Shown piece after piece: positions 25,233 through 35,826 of a DNA stretch of 64,000 nucleotides (the stretch's first letter is position 1; every line of letters begins with the position of its first letter). The stretch is from NCBI GenBank assembly GCA_903919125.1, contig CAIXGS010000013.1, positions 46,669-110,668 of the forward strand, read 5' to 3'. This stretch comes from an uncultured Spartobacteria bacterium (GTDB lineage: Bacteria > Verrucomicrobiota > Verrucomicrobiia > Chthoniobacterales > Chthoniobacteraceae). The position numbers and the translations under genes are program-made. The notes beneath the pieces were generated by a model. It was not told where the DNA came from and made no database searches. It saw nothing but the letters and a program-made list of their open reading frames with translations.

Positions 25233-26129
25233 ATGGCTGCCAATACTCGAGACATCCGCCGACGTATCAAGTCGGTTAAAAACACCGCGCAGATCACCAA
25301 GGCCATGCAAATGGTCGCGGCTTCTAAGATGCGCAAGGCTCAGCTGGCTGCGATTGCCAGCAGGCCTTACGCGCAGGAGCTTTCGCGTCTTCTGTTACCG
25401 TTTTCTAACGCGGTTAATGAGGATGAGAATTTGGTCCATCCTTTGATGTCGGTCAAACCCGAGGGCAAAGACCTTGTTCTTCTAATTTCAACCGATAAAG
25501 GCCTTTGCGGTGCCCTCAACACTAATATTCTTAAGGAGGTTTCCCGCTTCGCTCCAGAAACTACCGAGTTTGTGTGTGTGGGCAAAAAGGGTGTACAGTT
25601 TCTTGCTCGCGCAAAACGTACTGTTCTCGCCGACTTTCATCTAAAGGATAATTTTCCCTTCTTAGAAGCCAAGGAGGTTGCGAAGTTCTGCATCGAGCGT
25701 TTTGCGCAAGGGGACATCAAGCGGATTGTGGTTTTGTACACGCATTACGTGAACACTTTAGTTCAGGCGCCGAGCGAGCGTGTCGTAGTTCCCGTGCAGT
25801 CTTTTGATGTTGGTCATGCGAATCTCGGGCACGACAATGAGAAGTCGGATACCGAAGTGAAAGGAGAGGTGCCAGAGTATATTCTTGAGCCGAATGCTCG
25901 TGATTTTCTCGGCTCTCTGCTTCCCCATTTTGTTTGTTACAAAATTTTCCATCTGATTTTGGAGGCGCGTGCTTCCGAACATTCCTCGCGGATGGTTGCG
26001 ATGAAGAACGCAACCGACAACGCCAAGCAAATCATCAAGGATCTCACGTTGGAATACAACAAGATCCGTCAGGCTAGTATCACCACAGAAATCCTTGAGA
26101 TCGCTTCGGCGCAAATGATTCTCTCTTAG
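25233..26129 (+). CDS. atpG: ATP synthase F1 subunit gamma
   Basis: Central rotor shaft (298 residues). The N-terminal helix R-D-I-R-R-R-I-K-S-V-K-N-T-A-Q-I-T-K-A-M and the C-terminal helix A-T-D-N-A-K-Q-I-I-K-D-L with N-K-I-R-Q-A-x-I-T-x-E-I-x-E-I are strongly conserved, and S-T-D-K-G-L-C-G-A-L-N lies near residue 87. No gamma-regulatory insertion of the chloroplast type is seen. Confidence 0.97.
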   Translation: MAANTRDIRRRIKSVKNTAQITKAMQMVAASKMRKAQLAAIASRPYAQELSRLLLPFSNAVNEDENLVHPLMSVKPEGKDLVLLISTDKGLCGALNTNILKEVSRFAPETTEFVCVGKKGVQFLARAKRTVLADFHLKDNFPFLEAKEVAKFCIERFAQGDIKRIVVLYTHYVNTLVQAPSERVVVPVQSFDVGHANLGHDNEKSDTEVKGEVPEYILEPNARDFLGSLLPHFVCYKIFHLILEARASEHSSRMVAMKNATDNAKQIIKDLTLEYNKIRQASITTEILEIASAQMILS

Positions 26130-26135
26130 TTTTAA

Positions 26136-27587
<1,452 letters not shown>

Positions 27588-27656
27588 TGGGTCGCATCTA
27601 CCATGCGTCGGTTTTCTTAAATGGACTCCGGCCGGTTCCGTTAATTTCTTCGAAAG

Positions 27657-28079
27657 ATGCTTACTCTCAAACTCGAAATTTTTACTCCCGAGGCGGTGGC
27701 CTATCGTGATGATGTGGAGATGGTTCTTATTCCCGCTGAACTCGGCGACATGGGGGTTTACCCGATGCACGTGCCTTTCATGACACGAATCCTGCCGGGC
27801 GAGTTAATCGTGACTAAGGGCGGTGAAACGATTTCCCTCGCGGTCGGCGAAGGTCTGGCGGAGATCACCCAAAGCAACGTCAGGCTTCTTGTGGACATGG
27901 CCATCGAAGAGCGCTTCATCGATGAAAAGGCAGCGGAAGAGGCTGTTGCGCGTGCGCAGCAAGAGGTCCGTGAGGCTTTGATGGGCAGTCAGGTGGAAGC
28001 AGCAGCGCAGATCGCGCTCTTGAAGTCGCTTGCCCAGCTCAAAGTGCGCCGTCGTCAGTATTCTCCAGCTGTGAAGTAG
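27657..28079 (+). CDS. atpC: ATP synthase F1 subunit epsilon
   Basis: Rotor subunit of 140 residues. The N-terminal beta-sandwich has T-P-E-x-V-x-Y near the start and G-x-x-G-V-Y-P-M-H-V-P near 37. The C-terminal two-helix region that can inhibit rotation is present (about 88-135). It is the last gene of the operon and converges with prmA, with only six bases between the two stop codons and no room for an intergenic terminator. Confidence 0.94.
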   Translation: MLTLKLEIFTPEAVAYRDDVEMVLIPAELGDMGVYPMHVPFMTRILPGELIVTKGGETISLAVGEGLAEITQSNVRLLVDMAIEERFIDEKAAEEAVARAQQEVREALMGSQVEAAAQIALLKSLAQLKVRRRQYSPAVK

Positions 28080-28085
28080 AGGGTT

Positions 28086-28940
28086 TTAGTCCGTTCGTTT
28101 TCCTCGGGCGCTGATCCATTTGCCTTTTCTGGTGATTTTTTCAAAAGTCACTCCTTCGGCCTGAAACGCTGTGAGCACTTCGGATTCTTGATTGCGCAAA
28201 ACGCCCGAGAGGAGAAGGTGGCCCTTTGGGGCAACGGCTGAACTGATGATCGGCGCGGCTTGGATCAAAACGCCGCTAAAAAGATTCGCTGCGACGACAT
28301 CCCACGTGCGCTCCGGTTTCCATTTGAGAACATCGCCTCGTTTCAGGCTGATGTTTCTGAGGTTGTTATTGAGGAGGTTCTCTTTTGCTGTGCGCAGGGC
28401 AAGTGCATCAAAATCGGTCCCTATAACTTCTGCGGCGCCGAGGAGTTTTGCGGACATCGCAAGGATTGCGGAGCCTGTGCCAAGGTCGAGGAAGGTCCAT
28501 TGAGTTTTTGTGAGGTGGCGTGCGATATCGGCCAAGTGACGAAGGCACATCGCAGTGGTAGCGTGTTCCCCAGTGCCGAACGCGAGGCCTGCCGGTATCC
28601 AAAGAGTGGGAACTGAGTCGGATTTTTTAGCAACATCCAGCTCTGACTTCGTACTGACGATGGCAAGCCTTCCTCGTACACGGATTGGCGCTCGCTGAGG
28701 CGTATTTTTGGCGGTCAACCAAGTGGCCTCACTTGTGGTGCCACCATGTTTTATTTTAAGCGACTCCGCCTCCTCGAAAGTCAGGCCGTGCGCCTGAATT
28801 TTTGCGGTATTGGAACCCGCATTCTGGGTCACCATCAACCTCATGGGACCGAGGTGCGCGAGTGTTTCAAACCAATCATCCGCTGTGGTAGCAGAGGCGC
28901 GGCGACTCCATGAAAAGCGTTCTTGAATGAGCTGATCCAT
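28086..28940 (-). CDS. prmA: Ribosomal protein L11 methyltransferase
   Basis: SAM-dependent methyltransferase modifying lysines and the N-terminus of L11. The substrate-side signature G-L-A-F-G-T-G-E-H-A-T-T is at about 120-131, followed by the SAM-binding loop D-L-G-T-G-S-A-I-L. A short N-terminal substrate-recognition domain precedes them. The length (284) is normal. It follows the secreted methyltransferase gene by six bases. Its target gene rplK lies on the opposite strand about 10 kb away. Confidence 0.9.
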   Translation of the reverse strand: MDQLIQERFSWSRRASATTADDWFETLAHLGPMRLMVTQNAGSNTAKIQAHGLTFEEAESLKIKHGGTTSEATWLTAKNTPQRAPIRVRGRLAIVSTKSELDVAKKSDSVPTLWIPAGLAFGTGEHATTAMCLRHLADIARHLTKTQWTFLDLGTGSAILAMSAKLLGAAEVIGTDFDALALRTAKENLLNNNLRNISLKRGDVLKWKPERTWDVVAANLFSGVLIQAAPIISSAVAPKGHLLLSGVLRNQESEVLTAFQAEGVTFEKITRKGKWISARGKRTD

Positions 28941-28946
28941 GACGCG

Positions 28947-29654
28947 TTAGTGTTTGGTAAAGATCATGATGTGTTGCTGTGGTAAAACATTGAGGGTTTC
29001 CTTCCAACGCAGGGAAGGGAAGACTTCAAACTCCTTGCGTGCCTGTTCCACACTCATTTTGTGAACGCGTTTGATGTTCACTTTGGGATCCTCTGCACGG
29101 AACTCTACCAGCACAATTCGCCCGCCTTTTTTAAGCGCGGCAACCATTGCTTTGAGCATTTCGTAGGGCTCATCGAATTCATGGTAAACATCCACCAACA
29201 GCATGGTGTCGATGCTTTCAACGGGCAGCTTTGGGTCTGTCGTCGTTCCCAAGGTTGGAGTGACATTGGACACGCCGCGGCGCCCCATATTGCGGTGGAG
29301 CAAGTCGAGCATCTCTTGTTGGATGTCGACGGCAAATACTTTGCCCGTTGGAGTAACTGCCTGAGCCATTCGCCAAGAGAAGTAGCCGGAACCCGCTCCG
29401 ATATCGGCAACGGACTCGCCGGCTTTCAGCTGCATTGCGTCCACCAATAAATCTGTGCGTTCCTCGGTTTCGCGCTCAGGACGTTCCAACCATCCCGCCG
29501 CTTGGTGTCCCATGACATGAGCGATTTCACGTCCCATATAAAACTTGCCGATGCCATTGGGGTCGTGCTCGGTTCTCGTTTCATAGCGAGGTGAATCTTG
29601 TGCCGCAGCGATGGGAGCGGTGAGCAGTGGGAGGAGTAAAAGCAGGGCGCGCAT
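28947..29654 (-). CDS. Class I SAM-dependent methyltransferase with N-terminal signal peptide
   Basis: Starting at the ATG at 29654 the protein (235 residues) begins with a Leu-rich hydrophobic core and a likely cleavage site A-A-A-Q-D near residues 17-21. A clear SAM-binding fold follows: V-A-D-I-G-A-G-S-G-Y-F near 80, V-D-I-Q at strand 2, and L-V-D-V-Y-H-E-F for motif II. The region M-G-R-E-I-A-H-V-M-G-H before it is typical of a methyltransferase subgroup often annotated as secreted. SAM is not known to be abundant in the periplasm, so the signal peptide is odd. It may instead be a membrane anchor. Substrate is unknown. Operon with prmA. Confidence 0.8.
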   Translation of the reverse strand: MRALLLLLPLLTAPIAAAQDSPRYETRTEHDPNGIGKFYMGREIAHVMGHQAAGWLERPERETEERTDLLVDAMQLKAGESVADIGAGSGYFSWRMAQAVTPTGKVFAVDIQQEMLDLLHRNMGRRGVSNVTPTLGTTTDPKLPVESIDTMLLVDVYHEFDEPYEMLKAMVAALKKGGRIVLVEFRAEDPKVNIKRVHKMSVEQARKEFEVFPSLRWKETLNVLPQQHIMIFTKH

Positions 29655-29698
29655 AATTTTTTCTGGAGACGAAGTCCGAAGGTTTAGCGCTTCTGTGC

Positions 29699-31780
29699 CT
29701 AAAAGGCGAATCCGAAGGAGAGATGCGCTGCGCCCCAATGTTCACCGGGGCGTTGGTCTGGATTAACCCCGAGATCGAAGCGCACGGGGCCGACTGGGAG
29801 CGCGTATCGAAGTCCTATCCCTACGGCACTGCGGAAATCGTTAGTGGGCAACTGACCACCCTTGAGGGAGAGGCTGCCAGTATCATAAAACAAGGCACCC
29901 CGTAAATTTTGCCAGATGGGAAAGTCGGACTCCGCGTTGAGTAGTGTGTAGGAGGAGCCTCCTGTGGGGTAGCCGTGACTGTTGGCGTTGCCCAGTTCGC
30001 GTTCTGGGAAGCTGCGCACGGTGGTGGAGCCGCCGAGAAAGTAGCGCTCGTCGATGGGGACGGACGCACGCCTGGAGAGCATTCCGAAACGAGCGCTTGC
30101 GCCAAAACGGATGCGGCCTGGAAGCGGGTAATGCCACGCAGCTCGGCCAGAAGTTCGCTCGAAAGTCGCGCCACCGGTGAGCGTGTTTGTGTCCGTTAGA
30201 ATGGCTAAAATGTAGCCTCTACTTGGATTAAACACGCTGTCCCGCTTGTCCCAAATTGCGGAGAGACCGGCGGTGCCGACTTGATAGGAAGTGATGCCAA
30301 TTTCCTCGATCGGGATCTGGCTGGAGGCGATTTCCACCGTTCGAACCTGGCCAAAAAGAGCGACTTGTAGCGGTTGGAAAATGCGTCGCGACAATTCACC
30401 ACGCGTACCAGCTTCGTGCTTTTCATATCCCAATTCCAAGCGGCTTCGCAGGAAAGCACGCGCGACAAATTCAGTTCGAGTTTCAAAAAGCCAAGGATCC
30501 GAGAGGATTGTTTCCAGTGCTAAGGCACGTTGCGAGGCGTTGAGTTCAACGCTGCCTAGCAGACCTTGGCCAAACAGGTTGCGGTTGGACAAACGCACTC
30601 CGCCCATCAACCCCTCATACGTTCCATAACCAATCGATAATCCAACTTCTCTGGACTTGGCTTCCTTGAGCTCAACTTGAAGCCTTAGCGTGCCACTGGA
30701 GATTGGAACAGGCGTGATGCTGAGGGAGTCGAAGAGACCAGAGGCGAGCAAGTCCTGTTGTTTGTTAATGAGGCGCTCGGGGTCGTAAGGGCGATTCTGT
30801 AGACTCGCCAAGCGGTTTTGTAGCCACTCCGCGCGGGTTCGCTCAAGGCCGGTCGCGTCCAAGCCGCCCACCCAGTACGCGGGTCCGGGAGCCGTGGTGA
30901 TTGTCACTGGAACCAATCCCTCGGAGTTTGCATCGGAGGGGTTTGCGCTCACCGTTACTCGTGCTTGGTAGTGGGAAAGATTCGCATAAAACTTCTGCAG
31001 AGCGTTTTGAAGCGCAAGCTGGCGAGGGACGGTGAATGGCAGGGCTATAAATGGTGCAATTACCTTGCGTACATCAGTTTCTGGAACCACTAAAGGCCCA
31101 AGTAAACGTATGCTCCCAAACCGATATTGCCGTCCTTCATTGACGGTGATCAGCACATTAGCCCCCGTCTTCTGTGGAGTCATCTCAATCTCAGGGCCAA
31201 CCACAGTCGCGTCTAAAAAGCCCTCCGATTGATAGTAGTCGACGATGCGACTGGCTCCCATTTCGAGCTCGTCTTTCACGAAAGGAATTCCGCTTTCTGG
31301 AAGTCGCAGCCGATCGACTGTGGGGCTCACAAGTAATGAAAGCAGCCGATTAGAAGGAATACGCTGGTTGCCTTCGATTCCAGTGGATCGCAGTTGAACC
31401 AACGAGCCTTCGGAAATCGAAAGTGTGAGGGACTCTTTTTCAATTTTCCAAGTAACTTCTGCTGAAGCATATCCGTTTTGGTGGTAGAACACGGCTAGGT
31501 AGTAGGCTGCGTCGTCAGCATTGGGCTGGGTCAGGCCTCGGGAGCGAATCCGCTCAAGTTGCTCTTCAATGGCAAGCCTCAATCGGCGCTCAGAGAAGGC
31601 ATAAATACCTTTGATATAAACTTTTACAGTTTCTCCTTTGGGTGTAGGCGGATTACGTTTGGATTCTAACTCCCAAGGATTCCACCAAGATGCCATTGCG
31701 TTCCGCTGTAAATAGCTCGCCATCAAAAGGTAAATCAGCGCAACAAGGACCGTGACGGATGTAGAGGTTGGGCGCTGCAT
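29699..31780 (-). CDS. tamA: Omp85-family outer membrane assembly protein (TamA-like)
   Basis: A 693-residue protein. An N-terminal hydrophobic segment at about 8-24 is followed by POTRA-like repeats in the N-terminal half, including V-K-V-Y-I-K-G-I-Y-A-F-S-E-R-R-L and F-G-S-I-R-L-L-G. The last roughly 330 residues form a 16-strand-type beta barrel with R-Y-F-L-G-G-S-T-T-V-R-S-F, the Omp85 lid-lock motif family, and a terminal aromatic residue (G-F-A-F). It lies two bases downstream of tamB, as in the TAM complex of proteobacteria. A second BamA is also possible, but pairing with a TamB-type protein supports TamA. Confidence 0.85.
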   Translation of the reverse strand: MQRPTSTSVTVLVALIYLLMASYLQRNAMASWWNPWELESKRNPPTPKGETVKVYIKGIYAFSERRLRLAIEEQLERIRSRGLTQPNADDAAYYLAVFYHQNGYASAEVTWKIEKESLTLSISEGSLVQLRSTGIEGNQRIPSNRLLSLLVSPTVDRLRLPESGIPFVKDELEMGASRIVDYYQSEGFLDATVVGPEIEMTPQKTGANVLITVNEGRQYRFGSIRLLGPLVVPETDVRKVIAPFIALPFTVPRQLALQNALQKFYANLSHYQARVTVSANPSDANSEGLVPVTITTAPGPAYWVGGLDATGLERTRAEWLQNRLASLQNRPYDPERLINKQQDLLASGLFDSLSITPVPISSGTLRLQVELKEAKSREVGLSIGYGTYEGLMGGVRLSNRNLFGQGLLGSVELNASQRALALETILSDPWLFETRTEFVARAFLRSRLELGYEKHEAGTRGELSRRIFQPLQVALFGQVRTVEIASSQIPIEEIGITSYQVGTAGLSAIWDKRDSVFNPSRGYILAILTDTNTLTGGATFERTSGRAAWHYPLPGRIRFGASARFGMLSRRASVPIDERYFLGGSTTVRSFPERELGNANSHGYPTGGSSYTLLNAESDFPIWQNLRGALFYDTGSLSLKGGQLPTNDFRSAVGIGLRYALPVGPVRFDLGVNPDQRPGEHWGAAHLSFGFAF

Positions 31781-31782
31781 AA

Positions 31783-34700
31783 CTACCGGAAGCGGATGAC
31801 ATATCGTACACGCCCAGCAAAGTCACCGTCGGCGCCGACTTCTCCGATCAGAAAAAGGTCGTTTGTAATGCGGTAACTCAGTCGGCTTTCCTGATGGCCA
31901 GTGCGGCTATTGAGCGCCCCAACGTCTAGGCTGAATCGGCGTAACGCAGAAAAGCGTTCTTGTTTACCGTTAGGCGGCAATACTTTATCGGAGAACTCTT
32001 GAAATAAAAGCGCTGCTGCGCGGCCTGCCAAAGCTTGTGAGTTATCGGTGGCGTCTGTCGGTAGTGACCCGGTTGTGAGTAGGGTCAGCAGGTCTACTTC
32101 AGGAATAGGCGGTTCACTTCTAGCCGTAATACTTGGCGCAGACGCTGGCCCCCATAGATAGAGACGCACCCGATTGTTGCGCACTTCTGCCTCTGCGCTG
32201 AAATCCAAGTTGGGTTGGAAGGGCAGGTCTCTCGAGTACCAGACGCGTCCGTGGGAGATATCCATGCGGGCGAAGGGGAGTGATGCGACAAGGTTGTCCG
32301 TGCGGTATGCACCATCGAGGGTGGGGGCCGCGCCTGTTCCCTCTAGGCGAATTTCAGCATCAGCTGTTCCTCGCAAACGGTTGCCTCGCACTAGAATGGG
32401 ATCACCCGGGGTGGTGGAGAGGTTGACGCTGAATTTCCAGTCTGAGAAAGGCTTTCGTTGGAAGGTAAACCAAGGCTTGCCGGTAGTTTGGGGTTGGTCT
32501 TTTGGAAAGCCCGTCCGCACGACAGTGAGCGGGAGAACCTCGATGTCTTTTTGCCAACGGCTGTTGACCGCTTCCGCGTGCCCGCTGAGGGTGGCGCTGC
32601 TCCACGGCCCTCGCAACGCAAGGTCTCCATTCAGGCGGAGAAGTAATTCCCTATTTCTTAGGATCAACACCTCTTTCGCCTTAATGGAAAAGTTGAGCAT
32701 AGGATTGGCCGGATCCTCGAACCGCGCTGAACCTGTCGCTTGCAGGTTTCCTCCGCCAAGGTCAGCTTTCAATTCTGAGATTCGTAACTCGTTGGGCGTG
32801 AAGTCGAACTTCGCAATGACATCTGCCAAAGCGGGCACCCTATCGCTTGAGAAGTGCACCACAGGGCATTGTACCCATAGTTTTCCCGTGAGATTGGGAT
32901 GCCCAAAAGTTCCGTGGATATCGGCATCGAATGAGGCGGTACCGCTGATTTGCCGCAGTCCCGACCAGAGTTGGGGCGTAATTTTAAGAGAGGCGTTGTG
33001 CGTAAATATTTTTCCCGACACAGCTAAGTCTGCAATGGGGGAGTCTCCCCGCAATAGAGCAGCAATTGGGATAGGAATCTTCGCATGAGCTTCAACAGGT
33101 GCTCCGAGGGGCGAAATTAAAGAGGCGTCGGTTTGCAGCATTCCGTTAGCGAAGCTGCCGGAGACGTTAAGTGAAAGGGGGGTGAATTTGGGCGCCTCAG
33201 CAATTTGGACGCGATTCGCGCTGAGGTTAAATTGAGCGGTGGGTGCAAGCGGTGTTCCTCCTATTTCCATAAAGAACTCGACAGTGCCCTGCATAGCGCC
33301 TGGCCTGCCGGCTCCTGCGCAAAGGTTGGATAAATCGAGTTTAATGGCTTGGATTTTACCTGCGAGGGCACCGTTCTCCACCCAGTGTGTGCCATTAGTG
33401 CCGTGGGTAAGCGGCAGAGTGAGCTCTCCGGTGAGCGCTTGGTGCCCCCATTGTTCAAGTTTGATATTTTGAATTTGTAATGAGCCATCGCTCCACCGGA
33501 TCTGAGCCGAGGCGCGAGTGTCTTGTGTTTCTATTCGGAGCGGAGTTGTGGTGAGCGAATCGGGGGAGTAGTGCCCGCTACAGTCGAAAACTTTTAGTCT
33601 CAGCCTATCCCAATTTGCATCGCGTAATTGCAGACTCCACTCTCCCTCGCCGACGAAATTGGCCAATGTTCCTTCTCCCTTCCAGATGACGTTAAGGGCA
33701 CCGCCTAATGGGGTGCTTATTCCGAGCTGTGCAAATAGAGGTCGCATTTTCTCGAGCTTTGCGACGGCTAAAGTGGCGTTTATTTTATATGGAACTTCAT
33801 TATTTAAAGTAATTTCGCCTTGTGCGCGCAGATAGTCTTGTGGCCCGAAGTCTAGCTCTAGTGCTTGGGCGGAAATTGTTTTTTCCACAGAAGACGCCGT
33901 TATTCGCAGTTGAACGGGACCGAATGCTCCCCAGTTTAGATTCGTGCCCAGAGCGTCGCAAGTGGTGGTGATCGGACCAGTGCCTCGCTGGTTGGCGATG
34001 TTGATTTGTAATGAGCCTGTCACCGGTTGCCCGCGGATTTGCAGTTGTGCTGCGGACAGAGAAGGGCAATCGGCCTCGATCTGAATTTCGGCGTCGGCCG
34101 CGGTCTTGTTCAGTGGCCAAAGCACTTCGCCTCGTACGACATTTTGAGCATCCTTTAGGTTAATGTTCCAGACCCGAAGGGCCCCTTCCGCTATGGTCAG
34201 TGCAGCGGTGGCTTCTGTGAGCGAGAAGGCGAGATCCGGAGTGCTTAAAACGGGGCGAGTCATCGTGATGACGGCGTTTCCTGCGACAGCGTCCATGCGA
34301 TTCAGTGCCGCGATTGGGGACACGAGCGTCGCTTCAAGTTTGCCGTTCTCCACGCAAATGAGGTCGGAGAATACATTCCTGAAATTGGATGTGCTTTCGA
34401 TTTGGACTGCTTCGTGGGATAGATTTATTTTCGCGTCGACGGCTGCAAAACAAGCCTTCGGAGCGGGTTGCAGCGCTGGAATCCACTCTGAGAGATCCTC
34501 CGTCTCAAGGTGAAGACTTACGTCCGCGCGGAGGGTTTTTATATCGCTCAATTTTTCGGGCAACAGAATGGTACCGCTTGCGGCGGCCTGCGTTTTTGGG
34601 GTGTGTGCGTCGAGAGCCTCAATTTTAATCTGACTTTCCTTTAGGGCAGCGTGAAGTTTGAACGTTGCAGAGTTCTTGTCTGAGAGGGGCTGGAGGCCCT

Positions 34701-35691
34701 CGACGTCCGCTTCACCAGTCCAAGAGCTTGCTCGGGAAGGATCCCCTTGAATCGCCACCCCCGCAGTGATGTTTGGGAGTTGGTTAGAATTCCAGCCAAG
34801 AGCCGCTGCGAGGTCGTTGCAGTCGAGTTTTTGGCATCGCAGATCAATGTTCCAATGGGCTGGGCGGAATCTGCGTGCGAGTTCTGCGCCGGTAAAGTGG
34901 GCTTGCAAAAGCCCGTCTCCGCACGTGATGAAAACCGCAGCTTCCGCGATGCCATGCTCTACGTGGGACGCATCGAGTTGAACTTCCTTGAGCCAAACGT
35001 TGGGTCCTAGTTGTAGCTTTTCGAGTACAAAAATCCGGTTCGCGTAACGGGTCTGTGCTTCTAATTTGCGAACTGGACCATCTGAGCCGATTTGGAGCGC
35101 TTCTATGCGGAGCACGCCATTTTTGTTCTGTTCCACGGAGAACTCGCCACCTTTAAGACTAAAGAGTGCCTGTTCTTTGGAAAAATTTACATTGAAGTCT
35201 TTGATGCTAACGGTGCTGATCGGCGAGGTTGAAAGGGAGACGAGTAGCGGGAGCAAAGATGCGAGAGAGGGGGCGGTTGTGGGCGGCTCTGTGGTGGGTG
35301 AGGACGCCCGAGAATGCCCATTAAACTGCGCATGTTCTAAGTGAATCGTCTGTATGCAGGCTGCCGGACCGTGGCTAATAAGGCGCAGCAGGCTGTAGTG
35401 AATTCTGAGTGTTCCAATGCGCACTTCATCCACAAAAGGGTGCGGCTTGCTTATGGGAATCAGCCTTAGCGCGCTAAAAGATAATTCCGATAGAACATTG
35501 CCAGAGATTTTAGTCTGGAGCTTTAAACCTTGGCGTTGAGCGATATAATTGAGCCCGCCTGAAAGCGCAGCTCGCAGTATTGGACGATGCAGCAAGATGC
35601 ACGTAAACGCGAAAACTACAATTATCCATGCGATGCGATGCCGGAAAAAGCGTGACCTTTCCGCGGGTGCTGGAAGAGGGTCTTGGGGCAT
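31783..35691 (-). CDS. tamB: TamB/DUF490-family translocation and assembly protein
   Basis: A very long AsmA/TamB-type protein (1302 residues from the ATG at 35691; an upstream ATG at 35814 would add 41 residues). The N-terminal anchor R-I-A-W-I-I-V-V-F-A-F is followed by hundreds of residues of repetitive beta-rich sequence consistent with the hydrophobic-groove bridge seen in TamB and YhdP. The C-terminal DUF490 domain ends in a beta-strand-rich block with R-Y-V-I-R-F-R. Such proteins span the periplasm and are thought to carry phospholipid to the outer membrane with TamA. It is divergent from argH across about 135 bases. Confidence 0.85.
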   Translation of the reverse strand: MPQDPLPAPAERSRFFRHRIAWIIVVFAFTCILLHRPILRAALSGGLNYIAQRQGLKLQTKISGNVLSELSFSALRLIPISKPHPFVDEVRIGTLRIHYSLLRLISHGPAACIQTIHLEHAQFNGHSRASSPTTEPPTTAPSLASLLPLLVSLSTSPISTVSIKDFNVNFSKEQALFSLKGGEFSVEQNKNGVLRIEALQIGSDGPVRKLEAQTRYANRIFVLEKLQLGPNVWLKEVQLDASHVEHGIAEAAVFITCGDGLLQAHFTGAELARRFRPAHWNIDLRCQKLDCNDLAAALGWNSNQLPNITAGVAIQGDPSRASSWTGEADVEGLQPLSDKNSATFKLHAALKESQIKIEALDAHTPKTQAAASGTILLPEKLSDIKTLRADVSLHLETEDLSEWIPALQPAPKACFAAVDAKINLSHEAVQIESTSNFRNVFSDLICVENGKLEATLVSPIAALNRMDAVAGNAVITMTRPVLSTPDLAFSLTEATAALTIAEGALRVWNINLKDAQNVVRGEVLWPLNKTAADAEIQIEADCPSLSAAQLQIRGQPVTGSLQINIANQRGTGPITTTCDALGTNLNWGAFGPVQLRITASSVEKTISAQALELDFGPQDYLRAQGEITLNNEVPYKINATLAVAKLEKMRPLFAQLGISTPLGGALNVIWKGEGTLANFVGEGEWSLQLRDANWDRLRLKVFDCSGHYSPDSLTTTPLRIETQDTRASAQIRWSDGSLQIQNIKLEQWGHQALTGELTLPLTHGTNGTHWVENGALAGKIQAIKLDLSNLCAGAGRPGAMQGTVEFFMEIGGTPLAPTAQFNLSANRVQIAEAPKFTPLSLNVSGSFANGMLQTDASLISPLGAPVEAHAKIPIPIAALLRGDSPIADLAVSGKIFTHNASLKITPQLWSGLRQISGTASFDADIHGTFGHPNLTGKLWVQCPVVHFSSDRVPALADVIAKFDFTPNELRISELKADLGGGNLQATGSARFEDPANPMLNFSIKAKEVLILRNRELLLRLNGDLALRGPWSSATLSGHAEAVNSRWQKDIEVLPLTVVRTGFPKDQPQTTGKPWFTFQRKPFSDWKFSVNLSTTPGDPILVRGNRLRGTADAEIRLEGTGAAPTLDGAYRTDNLVASLPFARMDISHGRVWYSRDLPFQPNLDFSAEAEVRNNRVRLYLWGPASAPSITARSEPPIPEVDLLTLLTTGSLPTDATDNSQALAGRAAALLFQEFSDKVLPPNGKQERFSALRRFSLDVGALNSRTGHQESRLSYRITNDLFLIGEVGADGDFAGRVRYVIRFR

Positions 35692-35826
35692 GGTTTGAGA
35701 GGTTAATTGGCGTACACGCGCGCCGCAAGAAGTCGCGCAGGTTGATCCGAGGAATAGGCGCCCTTTTGGCTTCCGAAGGATGGCGGGTTCTCGTAGTTTT
35801 CTTTCGTAGCTCAAAATTTATTGCAC

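Noticed and set aside
32174..33088. Long open frame (about 304 codons) on the plus strand inside tamB
   Set aside because: It is antisense to a well-supported TamB gene and its translation is Arg/Ser-rich with no recognisable motif; a codon-composition shadow.
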